Assembly (NCBI GenBank): GCA_023374025.1
Contig: SIJG01000003.1
Coordinates: forward strand, 2,758,416 to 2,822,415
DNA: 64,000 bases
Reading direction: 5' to 3'
Origin: Heterodera schachtii
Lineage: Eukaryota > Nematoda > Chromadorea > Rhabditida > Heteroderidae
The position numbers and the translations under genes were made by a program. Position 1 is the stretch's first letter, and every line of letters starts with the position of its first letter. Shown here piece after piece: positions 11,701 through 24,702 of the stretch. A model generated the notes under the pieces. The model worked only from the letters and a program-made list of their open reading frames with translations. It searched no databases and had not been told where the DNA came from.

Positions 11701-14700
11701 ACTGTTGCCATGGTCGGCATCGGGCGTGATGCCACGCGCAGTGCGGGTCGCGGGCGCCAACACAGGCTGTGCACGTGGTGTACAGGTCACACAACTGTAG
11801 CTGCACCCGATGCACCCGTTGGTCCGTGACAACGACGAGAAAGCGGGGCGACGGCGCGGAGACGAACAGCCGACGGATCGGCTCGCGTGAAAGCCGAAGC
11901 GCGGTGATCAGCCGCAGCGGATCATCGACAGAGGCGCTGGCGGCGACGGCATTTTGGTGCCGCGGGCGGTGATCAGAGGGGCCGGCGGAGGAGGAAGACG
12001 TGTTGGTGGTGGTGCTGATCAGCATCAGGTTGACCATCTTCAGCACGTTGCCATGGTCGGTGGCAACGTACAGCACGTCGACAAAGCCGCCGTCCATGTG
12101 CGGCACGGCTGGCAGCACGGCAATCTGTTTGGGGGAACAGTGTTGACGCCCAAATCCCGAGTCTCGACATTTTTCTCTCCCGGATCCCGATCCGAAAGTT
12201 CGGATTTTCCGCCCCTAATTCCGATCCCGACTGTTTTTTTTTCTTGTCCAGCGACATCCGTAGTGGAAGAGTGGGTCCCATAAAATGAGTCAGTGGAATG
12301 AAATGCATTAGTAATACAGTATGATAAATTTTCCGGTCAATGGGGAGGGGGGAGCAATTTGCGAGCATGTTGGCATAATGCCGTGGACTGTCGGATCGAA
12401 AATTTTTAATTTCCAGTCCCGTCATGTGAGCCCCGCCATGCCAAACAGTCTTGGGTTTAGTACGACCAACTGTTTTTGACAATCAATTTCTGATCAGATA
12501 GATAGATATATTTGGTGCTAATCAGTTGTTGGTTGAAATTCCCAAGATTTGGGACAATCCATTACGACCAAATATTGATTGATTCTGATCATAGTAGTGC
12601 CAAAAGGATCCTGGTGCCATCATAGTGCGTTATCATAGCCAATCAAGATCCATTGCAGGAACTCCTGATCAGTCAGTCTCCTGCCCCCCTCACCTGACTG
12701 TAGTGATCGTCCCCCCGGTGGATGCCAACGGCGCCGCCGGGGAACGCGTTCGGCAAAGCGTCCGCCATCAGTGTGTACTTCCGCGCCGCAATTGCCTCGT
12801 CGTCGCCCATCGCTTTTTGGCCACGCTTTGGACATTGGCCAAGCCCGGCCGTCAACAGATCCTGCAAATTGTGATTTTTTGGTGCAACTGTAGTCACACT
12901 CTGTGGCTTGGGCATACGATAGCCACAATTAAAGCGACTGTAGCCCAAAAAATCCGGATTAGGTAAATCTTGGCCAAAAATAATATTTTCAGGGTTTTTG
13001 CATGAATTTATGGCGACAAATGCCGCCGGGCATTTTATTTCTCCATGGCACAATAACATTCCTGTAATACAGTAATTTCACTATGGTACAACAATACTTT
13101 TTGACCATGGTACAGTAATTGATACCCAAGTAATACAGTAATTTCGCCGTGATACAGAAATACATTCTAATCGTAAAATATGCTCTGTTTTTATACAGTT
13201 TATGTCCACCTTAATACTATAATATATAGTCATCAACCCAATCTGCTCTGACCAATTCTTGCCAATTGTTACAGTAGGGGCCCCATAAGTACAGTAAGAT
13301 CCCCGGGGCCCGACCGGCTTTTCCTTGGTTACCCTCTCCCGTCGTGTCCATTTGCGTTGCACCGCGTCATACGCCAAATAGGGCGCGTTGCGGAACAGCT
13401 CGTCAACATGCCGTAGACGGAACGCACAGATGACGGAGTGCCGTAGAAAGTTGAAATCGGACACAAATGTGGCATAATATCAACGCGTCCTCCGGCGCTG
13501 TGTGAGGAAATGAAATTTAAAGAGTGAGCCGAAAGTGGGCGGGAGGGGGGCGGGATAAAGCAATCTCGAGAATGAATGGGTATCAGTTTCAAGACTCGAA
13601 ACTTGAAAATTTTATTCAAGCTATTACTGACGCATTTCCGAGATCCGGACCGGAAGAAGACAAAGACCGAGAGAGAAATTGAGGTTTGGCTGACAAATGA
13701 GATTAAACTCGAAAATGGAACCCGAATTTTGTTTCACTGAGATAAAAAAAAAACCCGTAATTATCCGAGGGCCAAAATGATGGGTACAATTAATGAACTC
13801 TCGAGAATGGGGACACATTAAATTCGAGAGTGAAATGATACCAACATTGAAAGAAGAGACCACTAAGAATTCATCAAGTCGAGAATGAAAAACAAAACAA
13901 AAAGAAATATAAAAAAGTTATTTAATAATTAAAATGGAGAAAAACAAATTTAAAAAAGAAAAATATAATTAGAAATAAAATGGAAATGGAAATTAGAATT
14001 TTATATTTTTTCATTTAAAAAATCCCTTTTAAATAAAAAAAAAAACAAATTTTGGGAGAGCGAACTGCTCTCGAAAAATGGCCGAGGATTTGTTGCTCTC
14101 GAGAGTGCCGAGAGCAGCGCAAAGCTTTACTAATTAATGTACTAATTAATGCCCTCCTCACCGACGTCGCCGGCGGCACCGCCCCCGTCGCTGCTGCTGC
14201 TGATGGCCACCAACTCGTCAAAATAGAAGGGCCGGCTCCGCTCCGGCACCGAGCAGTTCAGCCGCGCCTTCACAAATGTTGACCATTCCGCGGCCGCCAC
14301 CCGACGCGGCACGCCCGCGTCCGTTTTGCACACGCGCGCCACGCGCGAGTAGGCGCCCGGACGGAACTCCGCGGCCGCCTCCGCCGCCTCCTCGTGGAAG
14401 AAGAAGTAGACGTACTTGCAAAAAATGGAATTTTGTTTTATTTTTAAATATTGGCGTTTTGTCTTCCCTCGCTAAATCGGAGCCAAAATGTTCGAAAACG
14501 AAAGTTTTTTGAGTTTTTCGGGCGCCATAACTTTTTGAACATAATGAAATTTTTGAAATTGGCTTAATAATAAAAACTCACAAATCCCCCGGGAGTTTGA
14601 TAAATCTCTTACCAAAATTTTACATGGGTTGCAAAAAATTATAAATCACCACGGGTCGAAAAATATTTTTTTCTGGATTTATATTCTCTCAAGATTTAAT

Positions 14701-17700
14701 TTGCTTGTGTTAGTTTACTCAATCCATTTCTCTTTGTTCGGCCCGCCTCGATTAATTAATTATTCACTCTTTTCTCTTTATTCGCCCGCTTCACTTAATT
14801 ATCAATTCTTTTATATAATTAACTCAATTCATTTTTCTTTGTTCACCTCGCCTCTATTAACTAATTAATTCATTAATTAACTTTAATAATTGCTCAATTC
14901 ATTTCTCTTTATCCCTTCCTCTTCCATAGAAGATTGTCTGGGATTAATTAGATTCATTTTGTACCTTTTGAACATCGCTTTAATTGCACCCGTCAAAATC
15001 CCCCGAGGGATGTTTAATGGAAAAATTAAATGATTCTATTTTTAATTTTTAATTGATTCCTAAAATGTCTCCGGACATTTTTTGTTGCATTTTTTGAGCC
15101 CTCGAGGGGCTGTCCTAATTTTAGTTTTTTTTAAATTCAAGGTCACCGCCACAAGCTTGGAAACTTGTTTTATGATAATGCATATTCTTACTCCTCTTAA
15201 GAAAATCGGAGAAAATTTTCAAAAATTTAAATTTTTTATTTTCCTTTTTTGATGTGAAATTCAAATTCTCAAGAATCGGTACAAGGTGGTGATTTTCTCG
15301 GATTTATAAGAATATTCGCACCATTTTGAATTGTGAGAAATTGACGTTTTTTTTCTAACTAATTTGCTAATAATTTCACCAAAATTCCAAAAAATATTTT
15401 TAATTTTTAATCTCTACACGGGTCGAGAGCCTCGATATTCGTTAATTTTTACAATAATTTGATTATTAGACTGTTGCTTGTTGTTCGTGAAATTCGCCAA
15501 ATTTTGTTGGAAAATTTTTCTAAAATTCTCCGAGGGCTTCTTACCCTTAAATTTCGTCATTTAAAAAAAATTAAATTTTTAAAATGTCCCCGTCGAATTT
15601 GTCAAAATTTGTCTTCGTTTCTCCCCCAAATTTGCCCTCCCCCATTTTCCAATTGCCCCCATAAATCCCCCCCCCCCAAATCCCTCGTCCATCGCTTTTT
15701 GTCCTTTCTCTCTTCCGCCTCACTTGTCCCAAAAATCGGCGCCCATTTGGGCATCCCCCCCCGGGGGGGGGGGGGGACACTTTTGGGCTTTGTGGCCCTC
15801 CTCCCCCCATCCTTTGTCTGCGCATTTTGTCACCCCTTTCGTCCCCCGAGGGGAAAGAGGCGGTGGAAATGACAGCGATTAACGACGAAAATGGGGGAGG
15901 GGAAAGACCTTGGGGGGACAAATGTGGAAGGTAATGAGTGTCACAAAATGTTGGACCTGTGCACTTTTTGTGCCAATGTTGCACCAGTTATGTGATGGGC
16001 CGGGGGGGGGGAGGGACCGTTACAAAAAAGGCAATCGATGGCATCAGCGAAAATGCCGAAATTTTGCGTTGTGCCGAATATTTTGGGGTTTTTCAATCGA
16101 TGGCACCAGCGAAAATGCCGAAAATTTTGTTTTTTATTCCTTGATGCCGAAATATTCAATCGATGGAATACAACAGATAAAAGTTTAAAAAATGCAATGA
16201 ATATAAATGAATATTTTTTAACAGGTGCGCCAACCCAGATTCAGAACTCCAAAAGAAATGTAAAAACTTTCTAAAAATACCAAGAATTGGTGCCAAGGGG
16301 GATGACATCACTTAAAAAATGCCAATCGAAATAAATTTCCTAACAAATGCCAAGTTTTCTAATCCTATAATGACCCAAAATCTTAAAATGACAATTTCTA
16401 AGTAGCCTAAAATTGGCTATGAATGCCAAGAATTGGCTTCCCAATAACCCAAGCGTGTGCCATGCCAATCACAAAATGCCAACTTCTGCCGATAATTTCA
16501 AAAAAAAATTTTTTTTGGGACTGACTTGGTCCGTCTGCAGGCTGCCCACAAATTGGGGCCTGTCCAGCATCAACGGGTTGCCTCGCTGGGTGCGCAACAA
16601 TGAGCGGTCAGACGTCTCCACCGGCTCGGACACATTCCGGCGAAAGATCAACGCGTCCGTTCCCGCAAAATCGGCCACTAAATTTTTTTTTTTTGGATTT
16701 TGTGCAAAATTTAATTGCCCGAGGGCGCGCGGGAAAATGAAAATTGAGCCAATTTAACGGGGAAATTTGGAACAAATTAAACTGAAAATGCGTTGTGATG
16801 AAAGGGAAATCATCACAACATCGTACCTGTCATTAATTTGAATTTGGTCCGTTTAATTTGGGAGAAAACGAAAAAAAATACGGTGCAAATTAATGGGCAA
16901 AAAATACGGTAGGGCATAGAAATTGTGGGCCAAAGTACAGAAACAAATTTGTCGGGAATAAATAATTTGACTAAACTTGTTAATCTCCCGAGTCTTGGAC
17001 TTATTTAATCCACCAAATTTTTTTTAGATTTAAATATGCTAATTAGGCGTTAAACATGGATCTGACGGACTCGAAAAAAACCAAATTATGTCTCGAATCT
17101 GAGACTATTTAAATTAAATGCCCAAAAATTTTGGCCAAAATTCTTGACCACAAATTCAAGCAATTTAATAAAATAAAACGAGATTCTGTGTATGAAATTT
17201 GGCACCCTTTTGGCCTAATAAAATAAACAAATCCGAGCTTTTGTGCCCGTTATCGAGACTCTCGACAAAACTTATCTTCTTAGTCTCATTCTCTCTCTCT
17301 ATCCCTCTTTATCTCTTCCCCTCACTCTCTTCTCTCTCTCTCTCTCTCACACTCTCTCTCTCTCACTCTCTTCTCTCTCTCTCTCTCTTTACCGGTGGCC
17401 GTGAAGAGCAGGTCTCCTTGGGCCATTAAATATGTGCCGTTCTGCGCCGGATCAAATGGTGCCAATCCGACGGCGCCGAATTCGCTGAGTGTGTCGCCGC
17501 CAGGCGACAGCAGGCGGCACTTTGGCGCGAAAGCGTTGGTGCCGCAGATCAGCAGACGACCGCCCGACAGACGGCTGAGTACGCGCACAAAATTCCGGCA
17601 CAAATCCTTAATGGATGATGATGATTTTTGATCGATCAGCAGTTTTTAAAGTGATCAGTCAGGAGGCCTGTAATCCGAAAAAATTTCGGATGGGGAAAAC

Positions 17701-20700
17701 CGACGTTTTTTTTTTGCCCTAAATTTTTTTTCAAGTGTAATTTTTTCTAAATTATAGGCGCAGAATTAGCGAACAGATAGTATTTGTAACAGATTTTTGT
17801 CCCTAAAATGCCAATTTTGAGCATTTTTGTGTGAAATTTTTTAAAAAATCGCAAGGGAATTGAAGTCCGAAAATGGCGGTCCTCCGGAGAAATTTTTTGC
17901 AAATTTTAACAAAATTTGTTAAGCAAAATTGATAAAAAAATTTCAAAAAGTGTACCCATTTTTCTTAGCCTCCCCCCCCCCCATCCTTGGGCCAATCATT
18001 TCGAAATGTGACTAGCATTAGAATGGAAAAGCCTGATCACAGCCCCTGATCAGTCACTTTCTGATCAGTTTCATTTGGAGAGTCTGCTGATCACCGCTCT
18101 GTTTATTTACCTGATCCATGGATTTCATTGTGCATTCTTTGTGCTCCGCCTCCTCCGGTGCCCATCGATAGATGCTAACTCGTTCAAATGTTTGCAGGGA
18201 AATGTTGTGCACCGCGTCACTGAATTGGGGAATTGGATCGGTTTCAAATTTGTTTTTGGACGGGATTTGAATCAGTATTTAATTAACGATTTTGGAGCCA
18301 TTTAGCACTGATCAGAAACGAAATCACTGTTAGACCCCAAGTGATCGGGACTTAGACAGCAGGTTCCTCGATCGATTTGTTCACCAGAACCACTGATCAG
18401 AACCTCATCAATCAGGGTTTTACCAGGCTTTTCCAATCATATCAGAATTTTTGTTTTGATTGAGTAGAATGAGATTGATCAGGACCTGGACTCTGGACCA
18501 GAGTTGCCGCGGGCCGAAAAAAGTCTGGATATGGATTCAGGCCTGGATTTTGAAATTTTTCGGGCCAGGATTCGGGGCAATAAAAATGCCGTGACTCGAG
18601 CGCTAACACTGATCTGGCATATATATTTTTAATCAGAAACTATTGGGACCCAAATTGATCAGACAATTTTTTTGCCCTTCCGAGAACATAAAAAAGCGGA
18701 CTCACGCTGCGCCGATCAGCAAATGGTTGCCGTCCAGCTCCAACAGGCGGAAGTACTGCTTGGAGTCGTCGTCGTCATGGTTGGCACTCGCATTTGACAG
18801 CGGCGGATAATGATGAAGCAGACCAAGTTCCAATGCTAAAAAGGCAACAAAAAATAACAATTAACACTAATTGGGCAAAGCCATTACATGTTTTTAATTG
18901 CCTGTTGGCAAAATTCCAATATTCAAAAGTTGGCCAAACATTAAAAAACTGCCAAATTTTATCAAAAAATCCCTTCAAAAGCCGGGCAAAAACTGCAAAT
19001 ACCGGACAAAAAACCCAAGCCCAGAGGGTCCTCAAAACCCGGCAAATGCCATGTTTTACAAGCAAAACAGAACTCTGAACTCGTGGTTCGAGTTTAAAAT
19101 GCCGCGCCCATTTTATTTCGAATCGCTTTCCAATGCCACCGAAGGAACCGAATTTTTTGTTTTTGCCATTTTAAATGGGCATTAACGATTAGAACGTTTT
19201 TTCAAATTTGAAATATTTTAAATTTTCCAATTCATCTTCCAAATTCCCCCTGTAGACGGAATGCCAAATTTTTTCGCGCCTTAAATTTGTTTTTTTTTCC
19301 ATCTTCAAAATTCGTTCCAATCCATCAATTCATTCATCTTTCTCCAAATCTCTCTTCCCATTTTCCTCACTTCCAGCACATAAACACCTCAAAAGAGAAG
19401 AAGAGAGTTGTTAAAAAGTCGCCGAAATGTCTTCCGCGCCGCGAGTCGGCACAGAAAGAGAAGTGCGTTTTCGCTTCGGGGGACAGACCTTGACCGGAGC
19501 GGAGGGGAGGGGAGGGGACGGAGGGGGCCCCCGGGGGGCGGTGAGGGGACAAAGTGTCCCCCGGGGGCACACTAAACGAACGAACGAACGCACCCCGTCC
19601 CCGTGGTACAACAGCAACAACAACAAACAAGGAACAACATGCACTTGCCACTGTCCTCCTCCGCCCCGTCGCCCGCGCGAGCGTCGAGCCGCGCGGAGCG
19701 CCCACTTAATTAATTGCCCATTTTTGGCGGCGCTGTTCAACAAATCCCATCTCCCGCGCGGTCGGTCGGTCGGGAGAGGGAGAGATAAATGTTTGTGGTG
19801 GGTGTCCTTTTGGAGGACGCGGAGCTGCTGGTATGTCCTTAGCAAAGTCCGCCCCCCCCCCCCCCCCTCCGGGGAAATGCCGGGATGGGCGAGGGGGAAA
19901 AGGGGACAAATGACCCCCGTCCCCATTCATTAGCAGAGGATGAAAAAGGGTGGGATTCATGTCCATTATAGACTACTAAAAGCGATGGCATCGGAGGAAT
20001 TCGGTGCGCGGCAATTTTTGGGCGAGGAAAGGTTATTTGAGGTAAATTTTCCCATTGTATGTGTGCCTAGTGGTGACCTCGGACTTTTTGTGGTTTGAGC
20101 GAAATAATGTGGGTAATTACCTAATTAGTGAGTGTTTCGAGACTTAATTGGCTCGAGAATGGGAAAATTTTGTCGAAAATTCGGGCGGATTAACAATAAA
20201 CAAATTCAAAAAATCAGTTTTTCATGTGATCACTAAAAAGTGGCTGAACTAGAGGTTTTTATGGACAGCAAATCCATCCATTTCTCGTGGCATTTCGATC
20301 CCGTTCTCAAGACTCTCGAGCAGAACCGTCGTAAAAAAAGAAAATGGGACACTTTTCAGCGGGGATTTATGTCTTTTTTTTATACGGTCCCTCTTCCGCT
20401 TAAGCCTCTTTTTTTTTTTTAGATTTTTTGAAAATTTATCAACAAATTTTATGGTTCAGTGACGTTCCACGGGTACAAAAAAAAACATGTTTTTTTGTTG
20501 ACCCATGAATAAACACACAACAACACAAATAAACGCTTCTTGAAGAGGCGCGGAAAAGCGAAAGTGAAACGCGCGGCGCCCGTTTATGTTAATTGTCCCC
20601 CACCCCTCGGGGCCAATTTTGTGGTGATTGGGGCGGAAAAGGAAAAAAAGAAGCAATGGAGGAAGAGAGAGAGAGAGACAAATGGGGAAGGAAGAGAGTG

Positions 20701-20833
20701 ATCAGATGAGGAGAAGAGAGAGAAAGTGATCAAGAGAGAGAGTGGGGCAGAGAGAGAAAGAGAGAGAGGGAAGAGAGAGAGAGAAGAGAGAGACAGATAC
20801 ATAGAGGGATAGAGAGAGTGAAAACGAGATATT

Positions 20834-20873
<40 letters not shown>

Positions 20874-21461
20874 AATGACCAAGAGAAAAAGGGAAAAGTG
20901 ATCAGGTAAATAATGAAGTGATCAGAAAGAAAGAGAGTGAGAGAGGGAGAGAGAAAAGGGGCGAAAAGTGGGAAGGAGAGATAGAGAGAGAGAGCGAGAG
21001 AGAGAAATGATCAAGAGAAAAACGGAAAACTGAGCCAGAGAAATAATGAAGTGATCAGGAATAAAAGGTGATAAAGGGGGCAATGAGTTACTGGTGGTGA
21101 TCAGAGTCAAATGGGGAAAGGTTCAGATAGTCAGACTCTGATCAGAAAAAAAAGGTATAAAAACTAAAACAAAACTTTTAATGGGCAATCACTAAAATGG
21201 CCGAAATTTATGAAAATGGCATCGGCATTTTTGAGAAATTTTGGCAAATTTGCCACTGAAAATAAACTGACCAGCAACCGCGTCCGGATGATCCATGTCG
21301 CGGAGGTTGAATGCCCGGGTTGGCTGATCAGATGGCCATATTTGTGCCGTCGTTGTCGAAGGGCACAATGCCAAAAGGGCGGCGGACAAAAAAATAATTG
21401 AAAAACAAAAACAGCGGCGAATTGATGGTGATGATGGCATTGGTATTGTTGGATTGATCAT
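8747..21461 (-). CDS. Transmembrane semaphorin, class 1 (smp-like), 13 exons
   Basis: Model (minus, 5' to 3'): 21461-21272, 18835-18706, 18219-18111, 17606-17393, 16677-16526, 14414-14162, 13497-13315, 12861-12694, 12124-11703, 11243-11086, 10758-10537, 9982-9479, 9030-8747. About 995 aa. Phases agree across all exons if one extra base in exon 7 (near 13474-13481) is discounted. The order is: signal peptide (CFCFSIIFLSAALLALC); sema domain about aa 85-560 (LLIGAADAVHNISL, RNFVRVL, CGTNAFAPKC, YSRVARVCK, DVLYVATDHGNVLK); PSI domain (CTACVGARDPHCAW, QDVLGRKTVEELC); linker; one membrane span (LPWWVLLLLAIAMLQTFAFVW); about 235-aa Ser/Gln-rich cytoplasmic tail. No Ig domain was seen, as in invertebrate class 1. 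Role by family: a guidance ligand or receptor acting through plexins. Donors of exons 7 and 12 are uncertain; exon 12 has an in-phase alternative 18 bp on, at 9461. Confidence 0.9.
10411..10475 (+). repeat. tRNA-like (SINE-like) remnant in a semaphorin intron
   Basis: TAGCTCAATGG matches a pol III A box and GGTTCTAAATCC resembles a B box, about 30 bp apart. There is no proper anticodon arm, so this is not a functional tRNA gene. It lies antisense in the intron between semaphorin exons 11 and 12. Confidence 0.35.
11415..11554. mobile_element. Short palindromic element in a semaphorin intron
   Basis: Starts GGCTGCACGTAA and ends TTGCGTGCAGCC, 140 bp. The interior is made of alternating CCGTAAT/ATTACGG words. 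No target duplication is visible. Confidence 0.4.
12970..13300. repeat. Cluster of ACAGTA words in a semaphorin intron
   Basis: At least five ACAGTA words fall within 330 bp between exons 7 and 8, several as TACAGTAATTTC or TACAGTAAG. The same word and its complement TACTGTA also cluster at 9150-9290, 45230-45625 and 47525-47700. Confidence 0.5.
16031..16190. repeat. About 65-bp tandem repeat, 2.5 copies
   Basis: The word CAATCGATGGCA, followed by CAGCGAAAATGCCGAAA, occurs at about 16032 and 16098, and a partial copy at 16159. It lies in the intron between semaphorin exons 5 and 6. Confidence 0.6.
17287..17391. repeat. CT microsatellite at the exon 4 donor
   Basis: A pyrimidine tract of CTCTCT units abuts the donor site of semaphorin exon 4 (GTAAAG at 17392-17387, minus), so on the mRNA strand the intron opens with a GA-rich run. 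Length variation here would lie within about 10 bp of the splice site. Confidence 0.8.
19480..19925. other. GC-rich island in semaphorin intron 1
   Basis: Within the 2.4-kb first intron there is a block with much higher GC than its surroundings. It contains CCCCCGGGGGG words, GAACGAACGAACG, GGTCGGTCGGTCGG and a 16-17 base C run near 19852. Frames on both strands are open over 160 codons, but composition explains this and no splice-supported exon is visible. It could be regulatory or a satellite-like insertion. Confidence 0.35.
20658..21010. repeat. GA-rich microsatellite tract in semaphorin intron 1
   Basis: About 350 bp of AGAGAG units interrupted by AAATG and GTGATCA words. This is purine-only over long stretches. 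No gene. Confidence 0.85.
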
Positions 21462-21469
21462 TGATCAAC

Positions 21470-24400
21470 AGCGGATGACACTAATAAATTGGAGAATTAT
21501 TGAGTAGCAGAAGAGAATCACGATGGTTGAGTCATTGTTGTTTGGCATTTTGCCAAGAAATTAGTGCTAAATTTAAACGGATTTGGCATGTTCAAATACA
21601 AGTCAATCCGGCCTAAAGTTGATCACAAATTTTGGTTTTGGTGTCGCCGCCGCCATTGATTTAAGCTTGGCATCCCAAATTATTTTTGGCACTTTCTTTT
21701 TGGCATTTTGCCATTGCTTTTTGCCATTTTTGCGGTTTCAGCAAATGTATGAGAATGAGTGAATGAATGAAAATGAAAAATGAATGAATGGGAGGGGGAA
21801 TTGGACGACGAATGAATGACTTTCGGTGGTGGCGGGGGGGGGGGGCGGTCGTTGGGAGAGAATTGGGGGGGGGGGGGGGGGGCACAAAAACGGACGAACG
21901 GACGGACGGGGGCACAAATTGGATGGAATTGTCAGCGCCATTTCGGTTGACAATTTTTTAGGGGACATTCAGCGGACACTAGGGGGGGGGGGTGAGGGGG
22001 GCTAACACTATATGTGAGTTGGGGGGGCGGCATTTTTGGGGGAATTAACGGAATTTTTCCAAAGAATTTTGGGGAAATTTTTGGAATAATTTTGTGACAA
22101 TTTTTAGCCATTCTCGGGCAATTCCGAGAATTACTTGGAGATGGAAAAAGGTGGGTTATGTGAGAATGGTGGACCTTTTGGCTTATGTAGCAATTTTTTG
22201 TAAATTTGGCGGCAGTTTAAGGAATTTTTAAGAATTGGCGAATGCTACACGAGAGCGGGACTCAAAATTTTACGTTGAGATATGGCATCGGGACGAAAAA
22301 TCCAGTGATTTTTCCCGAGTATTTACTCGAGATTGGGACCAGGATTTCGAGAAAAAGCGGTCAAGGGACTTGCCGGGATCAGGAAAACCGGGAAATCCGA
22401 TTCTGGTCTCAGCCAGACACTTCTCTGTTTTCGGGGTGACCTGAAGCCCTGGAGTCTATTCAATCGAAAAATTTCATGGTATATTTGAGTTTTCAGGAAT
22501 TTATGAAAGTTTTGCGCGTTTTTCGGGAGGCTAGGGTTTAATGGATCGAATGGAAAATGAATTTTTTGGAGGGAGGCAAAGAGTGGGGAAAAAATCGGCG
22601 CCAAGGCGGAGACAATCCGTCCCACACGCCAAAAATTGTGGTGCTGCAGTTACTGCTGAACAAATACAAAAATTCGGATTATTTTGAGCATCCCCCCCCC
22701 CCCCCCCTCCCGCCCCACTTAAGCCGCTTAATTAAGGGGCAACGAAAAAATGGGGGAAAAATTATTCAACAATTGCGCCACTTTTGCCGCCGGCAAACGA
22801 TCAGAAAAAAACAATTAAAAATTGCCCCCAGGGCACACTAATGAGTGATCAGAGAGCATCATCTTAATGATTATGATGCAGAACTCAACACAAGAGCAAA
22901 CAGTTCATCATCATCATTGGTGGAGATTGTTAATAGTGCAGCAATAATTGTCTATTAATGAACAAAGGGGGCACTCACTCATTCACTCACTAATTAGTCG
23001 CCCGAGGCAATTTGTTGCCGGACTTTTAATTGCCTGAGGCAAAATGGTGGTGTTTTGGATTTTCACAATTTGTTCATTTCTGCTTAAAAGTGCTCAATCA
23101 GCAGCTCACAAACCAACAGAGAATTGTGCAAAAATTAGCAGATTATCTATAATGAGAGATTATTGAATTTGTGGACTGAGTTGGGAGTGAGTCATAAGCA
23201 ATTAATGGCCGGGATCCGAAAAATCCAGGGGGACAGGATCGAGAAAACTCGAGACTCGGAGACTAGGAGTCGCGAAATTACCGACCATCATTCACAAATA
23301 GCAGGAGATATGGCAGAAAATTATGGACAGACAAATGGTCTAATTGTGGTGCCAAAAAGGTTGGTTTCTTCCTTGGCATTTTGTCTCCTCGACTAATTTT
23401 TTTTTTCACGTTCTTAAAAAGGAGGAAAAAAATTACGCAAGAGTAAATATCACCAAATTTAATCCTTAAAATGATTAAATTTTCTCAAAGTGATTATTTG
23501 TTGTGCCAATTATTAAAAATTTAATAAAAAAAATTCCAGGACATTTTAAATTTTTAAATATTTTTATAAACCAAGGGGCAACCGCTTTTGCACTTTTATT
23601 TGTTGTTGCTCGGTGCTAATTACTTATACCATCACTCATATTAATTTATGTGTAATTTACTCTCATATGTCAAAAGTTGTTGTGTGATGAAGAAATAAAT
23701 TGGTACGTAAAAAACGCTCAAATTGCCTCGGGGGACAAAAAAAAATTATTATTAATAAAAATAATAATTTTTTGCCCCTCTTTTTTGTGAGGGACGGCGA
23801 AGGAAAGAAGCGAAGAAGTGCATCATCACCATCATCAGCAGAGATCATCACCCATTTGGGTAACACAACACACACTTTTTTTGGGGGGGGGCGGCGGAGA
23901 GGTTGCGCAAAGTAAGCACAACAGAGCAATTAGCCGCCGGCCGCCGCCGTCCGTCGCCCCCGGGGGGCGGGCGATGACGCCGAGGCGAACTCACTCAGTC
24001 GGGCAGTCACTGATCGGAGACGGACGGACGGACGAGCCAAATGACGCGGAACCGGATCCATTTCAGGAGGAGGGAGCGGAGGAGCGCCGGGAGGGCGGCG
24101 GGGGCGGGGGAAGTGAACGACGACGACGACGCGACGAATAAATGGAAATGGATGCATCGACACATCCCCCGAGGGGGGAGGGGGTTGTGGCCCAGAGTTG
24201 GGTTACGCGCTCCCGCCCTCCAGCTGCCGGAACCTGGCTTTTCCGGATGGTCCAAAACACCGAAACGCAACCCGTAGAGCTGCGTGGAATTCTCTGCTCT
24301 CGACCCAGCAAATTCCCGAGTTTTCAATTTCCAACTATCGTTTAGCCGGTATTAAGCAATTAAAAAATTAAATTTGATATTGACTTTGGTTGAATTGCTC

Positions 24401-24520
24401 AGGCAAGCTTTCGCGTGATCCAAATTTGCCTGAAGCAAAAAATGTGTTTTGCCGGAGGCATTTGCATTGGCTTTAAATACCGGTGGAAAAATTGTTGTTG
24501 GTGGGCCAAGTAGGTTTTTT
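21470..24520. other. Intergenic, low complexity, no gene accepted
   Basis: Upstream of the semaphorin start. Contains long G runs (21836-21882, 21985-21993), GGACGGACGGACG words, a C run at 22690-22707 and many TGATCA words. Open frames are composition-driven. Confidence 0.5.
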
Positions 24521-24529
24521 CTGTTTAAG

Positions 24530-24702
24530 CACTAAACAAACACTTTGGCTATGAGGAGAAGCATGGTTTCCGCGCAGGCACAGCAATGCCTAAGGCATCG
24601 GAAATGTTTGCCTCGGGCATCCTTCTGGGGACTCTGATCGAGGAAGAAGCTGAGGAACGGGTCCACAATTGGCAAAAAGAACTTGAAGCATCATGGACAT
24701 AG
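24530..24702 (+). CDS. Possible terminal exon, orphan
   Basis: After an acceptor-like TTTTTTCTGTTTAAG, the frame stays open for 57 codons to a TAG with protein-like content: HFGYEEKHGFRAGTAMPKAS, then FASGILLGTLIEEEAEERV and HNWQKELEASW. An amphipathic helix then a stop is plausible for the 3' end of a small protein. No phase-matched exon was found upstream to about 23000. It may be a decayed gene end or chance. Family not recognised. Confidence 0.3.
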
